Origin: Planctomycetaceae bacterium
GTDB taxonomy: Bacteria > Planctomycetota > Phycisphaerae > SM23-33
DNA: 64,000 nt
NCBI GenBank assembly: GCA_039680605.1
Contig: JBDKTA010000025.1
Coordinates: forward strand, 124,001 to 188,000
Direction: 5' to 3'
A program made the translations under genes and the position numbers. Of this stretch, positions 24,765 through 31,721 are shown piece after piece. Numbering within the stretch: position 1 is the stretch's first letter; every line of letters starts with the position of its first letter. The notes beneath the pieces were generated by a model that saw only the letters and a program-made list of their open reading frames with translations, did not search any database and was not told the origin of the DNA.

Positions 24765-25125
24765 TTCGCTACTCCAGCGTTGGAACATCCAGTATATCGG
24801 CACGATCAGGCCTGGGGGAAAAACTTACCACAGAGGCACAGAGGCAGGATGAGGAAGAAACAACAAAAACCGACGACGAGGACGAGGACGAAACAGATGC
24901 AGTTTGCGACTGTTAGCGGCGGGGCTTGCCCCGCGCGTTCCGAGCAAGTCGAAGATCCGCCGTGGCGGGCTCAACCGCTAACGAAATGGAAAGTGGTCGA
25001 GCGTTATCGTCCTCGTCGTCGTCCTCGTCGTCGTCCTCGTCCTCGTCGCCGGTTTCTTCCGGTCTTTGCCCGGCTTTGACAAACGCCCGCCCGGGCGGTT
25101 AAATGGGAGCAACGAAAGGCCAGAT
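24765..25125. repeat. gene-free divergent region with mixed repeats and a promoter
   Basis: This region contains a single cacagag arm (aaaacttaccacagaggcac, 24821-24840), then GACGAGGAC triplet runs (24873-24897) facing CGTCCTCGTCGTC runs (25008-25055) as an imperfect long inverted pair. Inside is a gttagcggcggggcttgcc module (24913-24982, ending ctcaaccgctaac), repeated at 39117-39190. The promoter of the lipoprotein gene closes the region. I see no ORF of merit. Confidence 0.7.
25076..25104 (+). promoter_or_regulatory. promoter TTGACA-17-TTAAAT
   Basis: A perfect -35 (25076-25081) is 17 bp from TTAAAT (25099-25104). The start point near 25111 leaves a short leader with AAAGG before GTG 25126. 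Confidence 0.65.
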
Positions 25126-26001
25126 GTGTTGAAGAGCCTGATAATCACAAAGCAAACTCTCTGCCGCCTCCGCGGGTGCGGGGCGTTGATGTTGCTGGCG
25201 CTGGGCGTGCTGGCGGCAGGCGGTTGCGGCGGGTCGTACAATATGGTCCTGGGCGACCAGGTCGCCGCGGCGGGCAAGGATGTGCCCGTCGTCGTGCGGC
25301 TGCGCCGGACCGATTTCATCTTCATCAACATGTCGATGGAGAAACAGCCGCTGCGGTTCCGCCTGGACAGCGGCCCCGAGCGCGTGGCCTTCACCGACAA
25401 GCAAGGCTACGCCGGCGTCAGCCTGCCCGCCCCGGCCAAGGCCGGACGCTACCTGCTCAAGGTCGACCTCAGCGACTACGAAGGCGAAGAGGTCCGCGAG
25501 CAGGCCCACGTCTACATCTGGCAAGAGTCCAAGCCCGTCCTGGCGGTGGACCTGGAGTGCCTGCCCCGCAGCGGGCAGGGCGAACATGAAGCCGCCAAGG
25601 CCGTCCTGGCGGGCTTTGCCCGAACCGGACACATTCTGTACATGACGCGCGCGGCCGTGCGCGAGCAGGAGACGGCCCACGCCCGCATCACCTCCGACGG
25701 ATATCCCGACGGACCGGTGCTGCTGTGGCAGCGGCAGCGATGGCGCTTGGCTACCAGCGACAGCGGCATGCCGACCATCGAAGTCGAAGATCGCATGATC
25801 AGCCAACTCGCGACCCTCAAGACCCAGTTCCCCAAACTGCGGCGAGGCGTCTGCGGCAGCGAGGCCGCCGCCCTGAGTATAATGGAAGCCGGTCTTGACC
25901 CGGCCGTGGTCGGCAAAGACGTGCTGATCTACAACGCAACGTATTTCCCCACGTGGACCGACATGCAGACCCAGGGGCTTCACGATCCGGTCTTGCGGTA
26001 A
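25126..26001 (+). CDS. lipoprotein with Ig-like domain and possible degenerate lipin/HAD-like domain
   Basis: A 291-residue predicted lipoprotein. After a positive N-terminus, ALMLLALGVLAAGGC gives a signal II sequence with the lipobox Cys at about residue 34. A beta-sandwich-like domain follows (about 50-140: DKQGYAGVSLPAPAKAGRYL). The C-terminal 140 residues (VLAVDLECL, GHILYMTRAAVREQ, PDGPVLLW, TQFPKLRRGVCGSEAAALSI) run in the order seen in lipin/APP1-type HAD phosphatase domains, but the DxDxT nucleophile motif is not intact (VDLEC), so catalysis is doubtful. This assignment is by pattern only. GTG 25126 is preferred because AAAGG is 6 nt upstream and the promoter leaves only a short leader. 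Confidence 0.7.
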   Translation: MLKSLIITKQTLCRLRGCGALMLLALGVLAAGGCGGSYNMVLGDQVAAAGKDVPVVVRLRRTDFIFINMSMEKQPLRFRLDSGPERVAFTDKQGYAGVSLPAPAKAGRYLLKVDLSDYEGEEVREQAHVYIWQESKPVLAVDLECLPRSGQGEHEAAKAVLAGFARTGHILYMTRAAVREQETAHARITSDGYPDGPVLLWQRQRWRLATSDSGMPTIEVEDRMISQLATLKTQFPKLRRGVCGSEAAALSIMEAGLDPAVVGKDVLIYNATYFPTWTDMQTQGLHDPVLR

Positions 26002-26034
26002 AACGTTCCGTGCGCCCGACCGCCCGGGCAAACC

Positions 26035-26080
26035 CATCCATTCATCCATTCATCCATTCATTCATCCACCCATCCATCGC
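26035..26080 (+). repeat. CATCCATT short tandem repeat
   Basis: About 46 bp of catccatt/catc units, with three near-perfect 8-bp copies and degenerate ends, sit between the lipoprotein gene and the LPS operon. A related GGATGG tract on the opposite strand is at 2306-2340. Such tracts can vary in length by slippage. They are 53 bp upstream of the GT9 start and could alter promoter spacing. Confidence 0.8.
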
Positions 26081-26132
26081 GTCTGCGCGTCTCGCCCGTG
26101 CATTCGGGCGTGCCGGTCGTTAGAATGTCGCC

Positions 26133-27248
26133 ATGTCTGAAGAGTTCAATCGAATCGTCGTGTTCCTGCCCAACTGGGTCGGCGACGTAGTCATGGCCAG
26201 CCCCGTACTTGTTGCGCTGCGCCAGCGATACCCCGCGGCGCACATCGCGCACTTCGGGCGTGCGGCTGCGCTGGCGGCCGCCGACGGCGCGGTCTGGTCC
26301 GACGAGACAATCGAAGCCAGCCGCGCCGGCGGGCTGCTGGGCGTGCTGAGGTCGGCGCGTCGGCTCAGGCGAGGCCGCTTCGACATGGCGTTGCTGCTGC
26401 CCAACAGTTTTCGCTGTGCCCTGGCGGCGCGGCTGGGCCGGATCAGAACCCGCATCGGATACGCCCGCGACGGGCGGGGGTGGCTGCTCAGCCATGCGAT
26501 GGAACCCTTCCGCGATGCCGACGGGCGATTCGTGCCCTTGCCCACCATCGAATACTACATCCGCCTGGCCGCCCTGGCCGGCGTGACGTCGGCGCCGCGG
26601 ACCATGTCCCTGGGCGTTCGCGAGCCGGACGACCATGCGGCCGCCGAGCTGCTGGCGCAGTCCGGCGCCGACGCGGCGCGCCCGCTCGTGCTGATCAACC
26701 CCGGGGCGTCCTTCGGGCCAAGCAAGATGTGGGAGCTGGGACGTTTCGCCGCCGTGGCCGATGCGCTGATCGAACAGCGCGGCGCTCAGATCATCATCAA
26801 CGCCGCTCCGGCCGAGCGGGCCATCGCGGCACAGGTGGCGCTGGCGATGCGGCACGAGCCGCTGCTGAGCTTCGCCGGGCGCGACAATTCGCTGGGCCTG
26901 CTCAAGGCTCTGGCGAAGCGCTGCGGGCTGGTCATCACCGGCGACACGGGCGTGCGCCACATCGCAGCGGCGATGGGAACCGCCGTTGTGACGCTCTTTG
27001 GCAGCACCGATCCGGTCTGGGCGCAGATCGACTACCCGCGAGAGCGCATCCTGCGCGTCGAGGTGCCCTGCTCGCCCTGCCAGCGAAAGATGTGCGACCA
27101 ACCCCCCGGCCCGATCTACCACCAGTGCATGGCCGCCATCAGTCCTGCGATGGTGCTCGAGCAGGTCCTGGCCTTGCTCGACGAGGGTGCCACGCACAAC
27201 TCCGTTGTGCGTGTCCCCGAGGCCTCACACCAGCAGGAGCGCCTATGA
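26133..27248 (+). CDS. glycosyltransferase family 9 (heptosyltransferase, WaaF/RfaF-like)
   Basis: A 371-residue GT-B enzyme for LPS core assembly, adding heptose from ADP-heptose (family knowledge; the sugar used here is unproven). Motifs: FLPNWVGDVVMASPVL (about 11-26), LINPGASFGPSKMW (about 188), the donor site GDTGVRHIAAAMGT (about 271) and LFGSTDP. A Cys-rich stretch CSPCQRKMC follows, as in many WaaF proteins. The last about 20 residues (from 351) are encoded by a 33-bp dispersed hairpin module identical to one at 43280 (reverse strand), so the tail is a captured repeat. TAGAAT (26121-26126) lies 6 nt before the ATG with no ribosome site. The stop overlaps the kinase gene by 4 nt. Confidence 0.92.
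   Translation: MSEEFNRIVVFLPNWVGDVVMASPVLVALRQRYPAAHIAHFGRAAALAAADGAVWSDETIEASRAGGLLGVLRSARRLRRGRFDMALLLPNSFRCALAARLGRIRTRIGYARDGRGWLLSHAMEPFRDADGRFVPLPTIEYYIRLAALAGVTSAPRTMSLGVREPDDHAAAELLAQSGADAARPLVLINPGASFGPSKMWELGRFAAVADALIEQRGAQIIINAAPAERAIAAQVALAMRHEPLLSFAGRDNSLGLLKALAKRCGLVITGDTGVRHIAAAMGTAVVTLFGSTDPVWAQIDYPRERILRVEVPCSPCQRKMCDQPPGPIYHQCMAAISPAMVLEQVLALLDEGATHNSVVRVPEASHQQERL
27185..27217 (+). repeat. captured 33-bp hairpin module in the GT9 3' end
   Basis: A 10-bp perfect stem with a TCC loop (CACGCACAAC-TCC-GTTGTGCGTG, 27191-27213). The whole 33-bp block is identical to the reverse complement of 43280-43312 and matches 30 of 33 bases of 49645-49677, both intergenic. Confidence 0.93.
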
Positions 27249-28066
27249 TCGCCGACTCCTGCGACCATACCCTGCTTGAGGCTTTGCGAGCCCAGGGGCT
27301 CGACAGCGTCCAAGGCGCCTTCGCCTGGCAAGGCGGCAGCGACCTGAACAAGCCGCGCCTCGGACACCGCCGCCGCACGCGCGTGGAGTTGACCGGCGCC
27401 GCCGGCGAGAGCGTCACGCTCTACCTCAAACGCTACGGTCCCGAGTCGATCTGGCACGCCCTCAAGCGCGTGCTTCGCGGTCGCTCGTGCGTGGCCGTGA
27501 CCGAAGCATTGAACATCTCAGCCGCCCGCGACGCCTCCGTGCCCACCATGCGGGCCCTGGCCTGGGGGCAGGAAACGGGCCTGCTGCCGCGGCGGAGTTA
27601 TCTGCTCGTCTCGGCTGTGCCCGGCGATGCGATGGAACGCTGCTTCGACGGGTTTCTTGCTCGGTCGTCGCCGGAGATGGTCGAGGCTGTCACCGTCGAG
27701 CTGGCACGCGTGGTGCATCGCCTGCACGCGGCGGGGTACGTGCATCGCGACCTGTACGCGGCGCACCTGTTCCTGCACGAGAGCGACGGCGGGTGCGACG
27801 TGTACCTGATCGACCTGGCGCGGATGTTCCGCCCGCCCGCCTGGCGGATGCGGCGATGGATCGTCAAGGACCTCGCCCAACTCCAGTACTCCATGCCGGC
27901 GCCGTGGGTGCAGCAGTGGTGGCCGGTGTTCATGAACCATTACGCCCTCGGCCGCGGCGGTCGCGAGCGGACAGCCCTGGAGGCGGCGGTGGAAGCCAAA
28001 GCCCGGGGCATCCGCCGCCGGCAGCGGCGGCGCGGCGAACGAAAGGCTCGGCAGGCGCAGGCATGA
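27245..28066 (+). CDS. lipopolysaccharide core kinase (WaaP/InaA/Kdo-kinase family)
   Basis: A 273-residue small-molecule kinase that would phosphorylate an LPS core sugar (heptose or Kdo). The atypical kinase motifs are present: TLYLKRYG (ATP lysine, about 60), the catalytic loop GYVHRDLYAAHLFLH (about 163-177) and the metal motif VYLIDLARMFRP (about 185), with RRWIVKDLAQLQYS typical of the WaaP branch. ATG 27245 overlaps the GT9 stop by 4 nt and the gene overlaps the next by 4 nt, so it is the second gene of a coupled four-gene operon. The C-terminus is a strongly basic tail (RRRQRRRGERKARQ). Confidence 0.88.
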   Translation: MIADSCDHTLLEALRAQGLDSVQGAFAWQGGSDLNKPRLGHRRRTRVELTGAAGESVTLYLKRYGPESIWHALKRVLRGRSCVAVTEALNISAARDASVPTMRALAWGQETGLLPRRSYLLVSAVPGDAMERCFDGFLARSSPEMVEAVTVELARVVHRLHAAGYVHRDLYAAHLFLHESDGGCDVYLIDLARMFRPPAWRMRRWIVKDLAQLQYSMPAPWVQQWWPVFMNHYALGRGGRERTALEAAVEAKARGIRRRQRRRGERKARQAQA

Positions 28067-29208
28067 AGATCGCTTTAGTTATTGAACGCATGGATGTTTT
28101 TCGCGGCGGGCGCGAGACCTCGACCGCCCAGACGGCGGCCGAGTTGGCCAAGCGCGGCCACGAAGTCACCATCCTCTGCCAGAGCGGGTCGTGGGCGCAT
28201 CCGGGCGTGCAGCTCAAGACCTTCGGGCGCCGCGGACCGCTGAGCGTCTCGCTGCTGTCCAACTTTGTCGCCGACGTGCAGCGCGAGACCACGGCCGGCG
28301 CCTACGACATCGTCCACTCCACGTTGCCCGTGCCCGGCGCGAACGTGTACCAGCCGCGCGGCGGCACGGTTCCCGGACAGGCGGCCGCCAGCCGGCGGCG
28401 GCACAACGTGGTGACGGCCGCGGTGGGCGATCTGCTGCGCGAGCTGAGCCCGCTGCGCCGCCGGATGACGGACCTGGAGCGCCAGGTCGTGGCCGACCCC
28501 AAGACCCTGCTGCTGCCGGTCAGCGCGATGATCGCCGCCGAGTTCGAGCAGTACTACCACCGCACCGAGGGCGTGAAAATCGTCTACAACGCGGTGGACA
28601 TTCCCGCCGCCGGCGAGCAGGAGCGCGCCGACTGGCGCCAGCGCCTGCGGTATTCGCTGGGCGTGACGTCGTCGGACGTGGTCTTTCTGAGCGTGGCCAA
28701 GAACCTGGCCCTCAAGGGCGTCGACCGGCTGATCGAGACCTTCGCCCACTGGTACCACAAGGCGTCGCCGCGAGCGGTGCGACTGGTCGTCGTCGGGCAG
28801 GAGATGCACGAGGGCTACCAGCGCCACGCGGGCCTGCGCGACGTCGGACGGCTGGTGACCTTTCTGCCCTGGACGGCAGAGGTCTCGCAGTGGTACGCCG
28901 CCGCCGACGCCTGCGTGCTGCTGAGCTGGTACGACCCGTGCAGCCGCGTCATTCTCGAGGCGGTGCGCTGGGGGCTGCCTTCGATCACGACCGCGTATAA
29001 CGGGGCGGCCGAGCTGCTGGCCGGCGGGGCGGGCATCGTCGTGCCTTCGCCGCGCGACCGCGCGGGCCTCGCCGCGGCCCTGGAGGCGATGATGGACCCC
29101 CTGACCCGTCGCCGCTGCACCGAGGCCTGCTCTGCCGTCGCCGCCAGCGTCAGCATGGACCGCCACGTCAACGAGCTGCTGACCGCCTACGAGGAGGCAC
29201 GCCGATGA
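28063..29208 (+). CDS. glycosyltransferase family 4 (WaaG-like)
   Basis: A 381-residue GT-B enzyme of family GT4. The N-terminus MKIALVIERMDVFRGGRETS contains the acceptor-site Gly-Gly loop. The nucleotide-sugar domain has VVFLSVAKNLALKGVDRLIE (about 207), VVVGQ, LPWTAEVSQWYAAADACV and the E-x7-E region SWYDPCSRVILEAVRWGLPS (about 290-309), closest to WaaG-type core glucosyltransferases. The pocket VYNAVDI is also typical. It overlaps the kinase gene before and plsY after, each by 4 nt (ATGA), so the operon is translationally coupled. The sugar donor is inferred from the family, not seen. Confidence 0.93.
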   Translation: MKIALVIERMDVFRGGRETSTAQTAAELAKRGHEVTILCQSGSWAHPGVQLKTFGRRGPLSVSLLSNFVADVQRETTAGAYDIVHSTLPVPGANVYQPRGGTVPGQAAASRRRHNVVTAAVGDLLRELSPLRRRMTDLERQVVADPKTLLLPVSAMIAAEFEQYYHRTEGVKIVYNAVDIPAAGEQERADWRQRLRYSLGVTSSDVVFLSVAKNLALKGVDRLIETFAHWYHKASPRAVRLVVVGQEMHEGYQRHAGLRDVGRLVTFLPWTAEVSQWYAAADACVLLSWYDPCSRVILEAVRWGLPSITTAYNGAAELLAGGAGIVVPSPRDRAGLAAALEAMMDPLTRRRCTEACSAVAASVSMDRHVNELLTAYEEARR

Positions 29209-29873
29209 CACCCGCGGATATCGTGCAGTTGATCGCAATGGCGCTGGCGGGGTACGTGCTGGGCTCGACGCCGACGGGCGTGATCATCGCCCGCTTCAAG
29301 GGCGTCGATCTTCGCAAGAGCGGCAGCGGCAACGTCGGCGCCACCAACGTCGGGCGCGTGCTCGGGCGCCGATGGGGATACCTGTGCTTCGCGCTGGACG
29401 TCGGCAAGGGTTTTGCGGCCGCCTTCGCGGCGGTGCTCATCTGCCAGGACGGCGCCGCCGTGCCGTCAGCGGCGACGCAATTGTGCTGGCTGCTGACCGG
29501 CGCGGGGGCGGTGCTGGGGCACGTGTTCAGTTTCTGGCTGAAGTTTCGCGGCGGCAAAGGCGTGGCCACCGGACTGGGCGTGGTGCTGGGCATCTATCCC
29601 TACATGACCTTCGCCGGGCTGGCCGCATTGGGCGTGTGGGTGGTCGTGACGCTGGCCAGCCGATACGTCTCGATGGGCAGCGTGGTCGCCGCGGCCGCAT
29701 TCGTCCCGCTGATGACCGGCATCGCCATGCTGCATGATTGGCCGCTAAAAGACCTGTGGCCGCTGGTGACATTCTCGACGGCGATGATCGCCCTGATCAT
29801 CATCCGCCACGGCGGCAACATCGTGCGCCTGGTCCGCGGCACGGAGAACAAAATCGGGCTGAACAAACCGTAG
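29205..29873 (+). CDS. plsY: glycerol-3-phosphate acyltransferase PlsY
   Basis: A 222-residue integral membrane acyltransferase that makes 1-acyl-glycerol-3-phosphate from acyl-phosphate, the first step of phospholipid synthesis. The three conserved blocks are seen: SGSGNVGATNVGRVLG (about 39-54), DVGKGFAAAF (about 66), and the Gly-rich loop FSFWLKFRGGKGVATGLGVV (about 105-124). About five membrane segments. It overlaps the GT4 gene by 4 nt and is the last gene of the LPS-core operon, linking outer-leaflet glycolipid assembly to phospholipid synthesis. The gap after it is filled with repeats. Confidence 0.96.
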   Translation: MTPADIVQLIAMALAGYVLGSTPTGVIIARFKGVDLRKSGSGNVGATNVGRVLGRRWGYLCFALDVGKGFAAAFAAVLICQDGAAVPSAATQLCWLLTGAGAVLGHVFSFWLKFRGGKGVATGLGVVLGIYPYMTFAGLAALGVWVVVTLASRYVSMGSVVAAAAFVPLMTGIAMLHDWPLKDLWPLVTFSTAMIALIIIRHGGNIVRLVRGTENKIGLNKP

Positions 29874-29876
29874 CGG

Positions 29877-30107
29877 GGAACTCACCGCGGAGGTCGCGGA
29901 GAACGCAGAGAAGAAAGAGGACGGAGACGGGGACAGGGACGGGGACGGGGACGGGGAGTGCGGGATTACGCGGATTTAGGGGATTAAGAGGATTAAAACA
30001 ACAACAAGAGATGGTCAGGCATGTTTTTCGCGTTCCCATCTTCAGAGCTGATGTCGCCCAGAAAGATGAAGGAAAACAACACCCTCTTCCCTCTGCGACC
30101 TCAGCGG
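29877..30107. repeat. composite repeat: ccgcgga/ctcagcgg arms enclosing a GGACGGGGA copy
   Basis: The left arm actcaccgcggaggtcgcgg (29880-29899) faces a right arm ctctgcgacctcagcggcta (30091-30110). Between them lies the second copy of the gacggggacggggagtgcgg / gattacgcggatttaggggatt word order (29919-29998) also seen at 3669. One repeat family appears nested in another. No gene is present. Confidence 0.75.
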
Positions 30108-31241
30108 CTAATTGGATCCCCCGCCGGCGGCTGGTCTTTTCAGGGTGAACATGTTTCCCGCCTGCTGCGTGACGGCGCTCTTGAGCACGAGCATGGTCAT
30201 GGCCGCGGTTACGGCGGGGCTGGGAAGCTTGCTTTGGCGGACGAGGTCGTCCAGCGAGAGCGGGCCTTTGGACAGCAGGGCGTGCAGCGTTGATTCGGTC
30301 GGGTTCAGGTTTGGCGGTATGGTGGGGACGGGCGTTTCTTCCGGGGCCATCTTCGCGCCGACCTGGCCGAGGTGCTCGAGGATATCGTCGAGGTTCTGCA
30401 CCAGGATCGCCCCGCCGCGGATCAGGTCGTTGGCGCCCTGGCTCAGCGGCGAACTGACCGGGCCGGGGATGGCGAAGACTTCGCGCCCCTGCTCGGCGGC
30501 CTCGCGGGCGGTGATGAGCGATCCGCTGCGGCGCGAGGCCTCCACCACCAGCACGCCCAGCGACATCCCGCTGATGATGCGGTTGCGCGTGGGGAAGTTG
30601 CCCGGAAGCACGGCGGTGCGCATCGGCAATTCGGTGACGATCGCGCCGTGGCCGCCGTCGACGATCTGGCGGAACAGCGGCACGTTCTCCGGCGGATACA
30701 TGCCGCTGAGCCCGCAGCCCATCACCGCGACGGTGCGCCCCTGGACGCTGATGGCGCCGCGGTGCCCGGCCGTGTCGATCCCGCGCGCCCCGCCGCTGAC
30801 GACGGTGAACCCCGCCCGCGCCAGGAGCTGCCCGAACCGCCCGGCCTGTTCCATGCCATAGTGCGTACACCGCCGCGAGCCAACCAGCCCGATCGCCAGC
30901 GCATCGGTTGGGTCCAGCCGCCCCAGCGCGTACAACACGGCTGGGTAGTCGTAGATGTTCTTGAGGGCGGTGGGATATTGCGGCGAGCGATCCGTGATGA
31001 TGGTCGCGCCGACGCGGTCGGCCTCGGCCAATTCGCTCTCGATGTCTTCGTCGCTCACGGCGCGGATGGCGTCGGCGGTTTTAGGCCCGACGCCTTCGAC
31101 TTGCTGCAGGGCGTGCGATGAGGCCGCGGCGGCATCGGCGACGCTACCGAACTTCTCGACGATCCGCCGGAAGGTGACCGAACCGACGCCGTCGGCCAGC
31201 CACAGCCTCAGATACTCTCTCACGTGTTCGTCATGAACCAT
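30108..31241 (-). CDS. dprA: DNA processing protein DprA (Smf)
   Basis: A 377-residue protein binding single-stranded DNA and loading RecA during natural transformation. Domains: N-terminal helix-hairpin-helix-like SAM/HhH region (about 5-65, QQVEGVGPKTADAI), extended Rossmann fold with LVGSRRCTHYG (about 117), SGGARGIDTAGHRGA (about 147), NFPTRNRIISGMSLGVLVVE (about 214-233) and IPGPVSSPLSQGANDLI, then a C-terminal winged-helix domain (LHALLSKGPLSLDDLVRQSK). ATG 31241 is preferred; an in-frame ATG lies 6 nt further upstream. Its presence suggests, but does not prove, competence. It belongs to the same SLOG superfamily as the two LOG proteins in the window. Confidence 0.95.
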   Translation of the reverse strand: MVHDEHVREYLRLWLADGVGSVTFRRIVEKFGSVADAAAASSHALQQVEGVGPKTADAIRAVSDEDIESELAEADRVGATIITDRSPQYPTALKNIYDYPAVLYALGRLDPTDALAIGLVGSRRCTHYGMEQAGRFGQLLARAGFTVVSGGARGIDTAGHRGAISVQGRTVAVMGCGLSGMYPPENVPLFRQIVDGGHGAIVTELPMRTAVLPGNFPTRNRIISGMSLGVLVVEASRRSGSLITAREAAEQGREVFAIPGPVSSPLSQGANDLIRGGAILVQNLDDILEHLGQVGAKMAPEETPVPTIPPNLNPTESTLHALLSKGPLSLDDLVRQSKLPSPAVTAAMTMLVLKSAVTQQAGNMFTLKRPAAGGGSN

Positions 31242-31466
31242 AGTCACCCCGTAGCACGAGCGTCTCGCCCGTGAGTAGCACGGGCATCTTGCCCGTGTTC
31301 CTGTTTTGTGGCATGGCCGTCACGGCCATGCCTCCAAGAGCATGGGCGAGACGCCCATGCCACACAGAGGGATGCCCATGCCACGGGGGCATTTTCGCCC
31401 GGCGGGCGGGCCTCTTCAACCATGCACTGGGGTCGGGCGAAAAAATCTTGTTCGGGCGGCTTTGGG
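31242..31466. repeat. array of GGGCGTCTCGCCC-type hairpins
   Basis: Successive short hairpins: gagcgtctcgcccg (31257-31275), cacgggca-tct-tgcccgtg (31278-31298), catggccgt-cacggccatg (31312-31331), catgggcg-aga-cgcccatg (31343-31361) and gggcattttcgccc. They share 3-nt loops and differ in stem sequence. No credible ORF lies here. Confidence 0.8.
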
Positions 31467-31495
31467 TTGCCAATGCGCCGCCCTTGCGTTATGAT
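31467..31495 (+). promoter_or_regulatory. promoter TTGCCA-17-TATGAT
   Basis: The -35 TTGCCA (31467-31472) and -10 TATGAT (31490-31495) each match 5/6 consensus bases with an ideal 17-bp spacer. The nearest plus-strand reading frame is the 25-residue Arg/Lys-rich ORF at 31567, about 65 nt beyond the expected start point. Confidence 0.65.
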
Positions 31496-31566
31496 GCGTG
31501 GCCTGATTGAAGATTGGATCCCGTCGCGGCCATGCCGCCGGCGGATAGCGAGCCTTGTGAGAACGT

Positions 31567-31644
31567 ATGCCCAAGCCCCGACGACGCAGAAAAATCGGTT
31601 CCAAGAAACGCCGCGAACGCCGCAATCGTCGCAAGGGCCGCTAA
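31567..31644 (+). CDS. 25-residue Arg/Lys-rich mini-protein candidate
   Basis: The peptide MPKPRRRRKIGSKKRRERRN then RKGR has 17 Arg or Lys in 25 residues. Its composition resembles very small ribosomal or ribosome-associated proteins (for example the COX24/AURKAIP1-like or THX types), but I cannot match it to one. It is supported by a strong promoter (31467-31495) with no other gene on that strand to serve, and by the following hairpin cluster that could end transcription. Against it: no clear ribosome site (gtgagaacgt precedes the ATG) and small size. The transcript might instead be a non-coding RNA. Confidence 0.5.
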   Translation: MPKPRRRRKIGSKKRRERRNRRKGR

Positions 31645-31656
31645 ACGGGGGGCGCT

Positions 31657-31721
31657 GGTGGCACGGCCTGTCCAGGCTGTGGCTATCAGCGCTGCCACAG
31701 GCTCAAAAGCCTGTGCCACCG
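31657..31721. repeat. ggcacaggct hairpin cluster between convergent genes
   Basis: ggcacggcctgtccaggctgtggc (31658-31683) and gccacaggct-caaa-agcctgtgcc (31695-31718) form two stems, the second a 10-bp stem with a 4-nt loop. Related words are at 9101 and 9257. Located at the junction of the mini-ORF and the amrS 3' end, it may act as a terminator, though no T-run follows. Confidence 0.65.
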
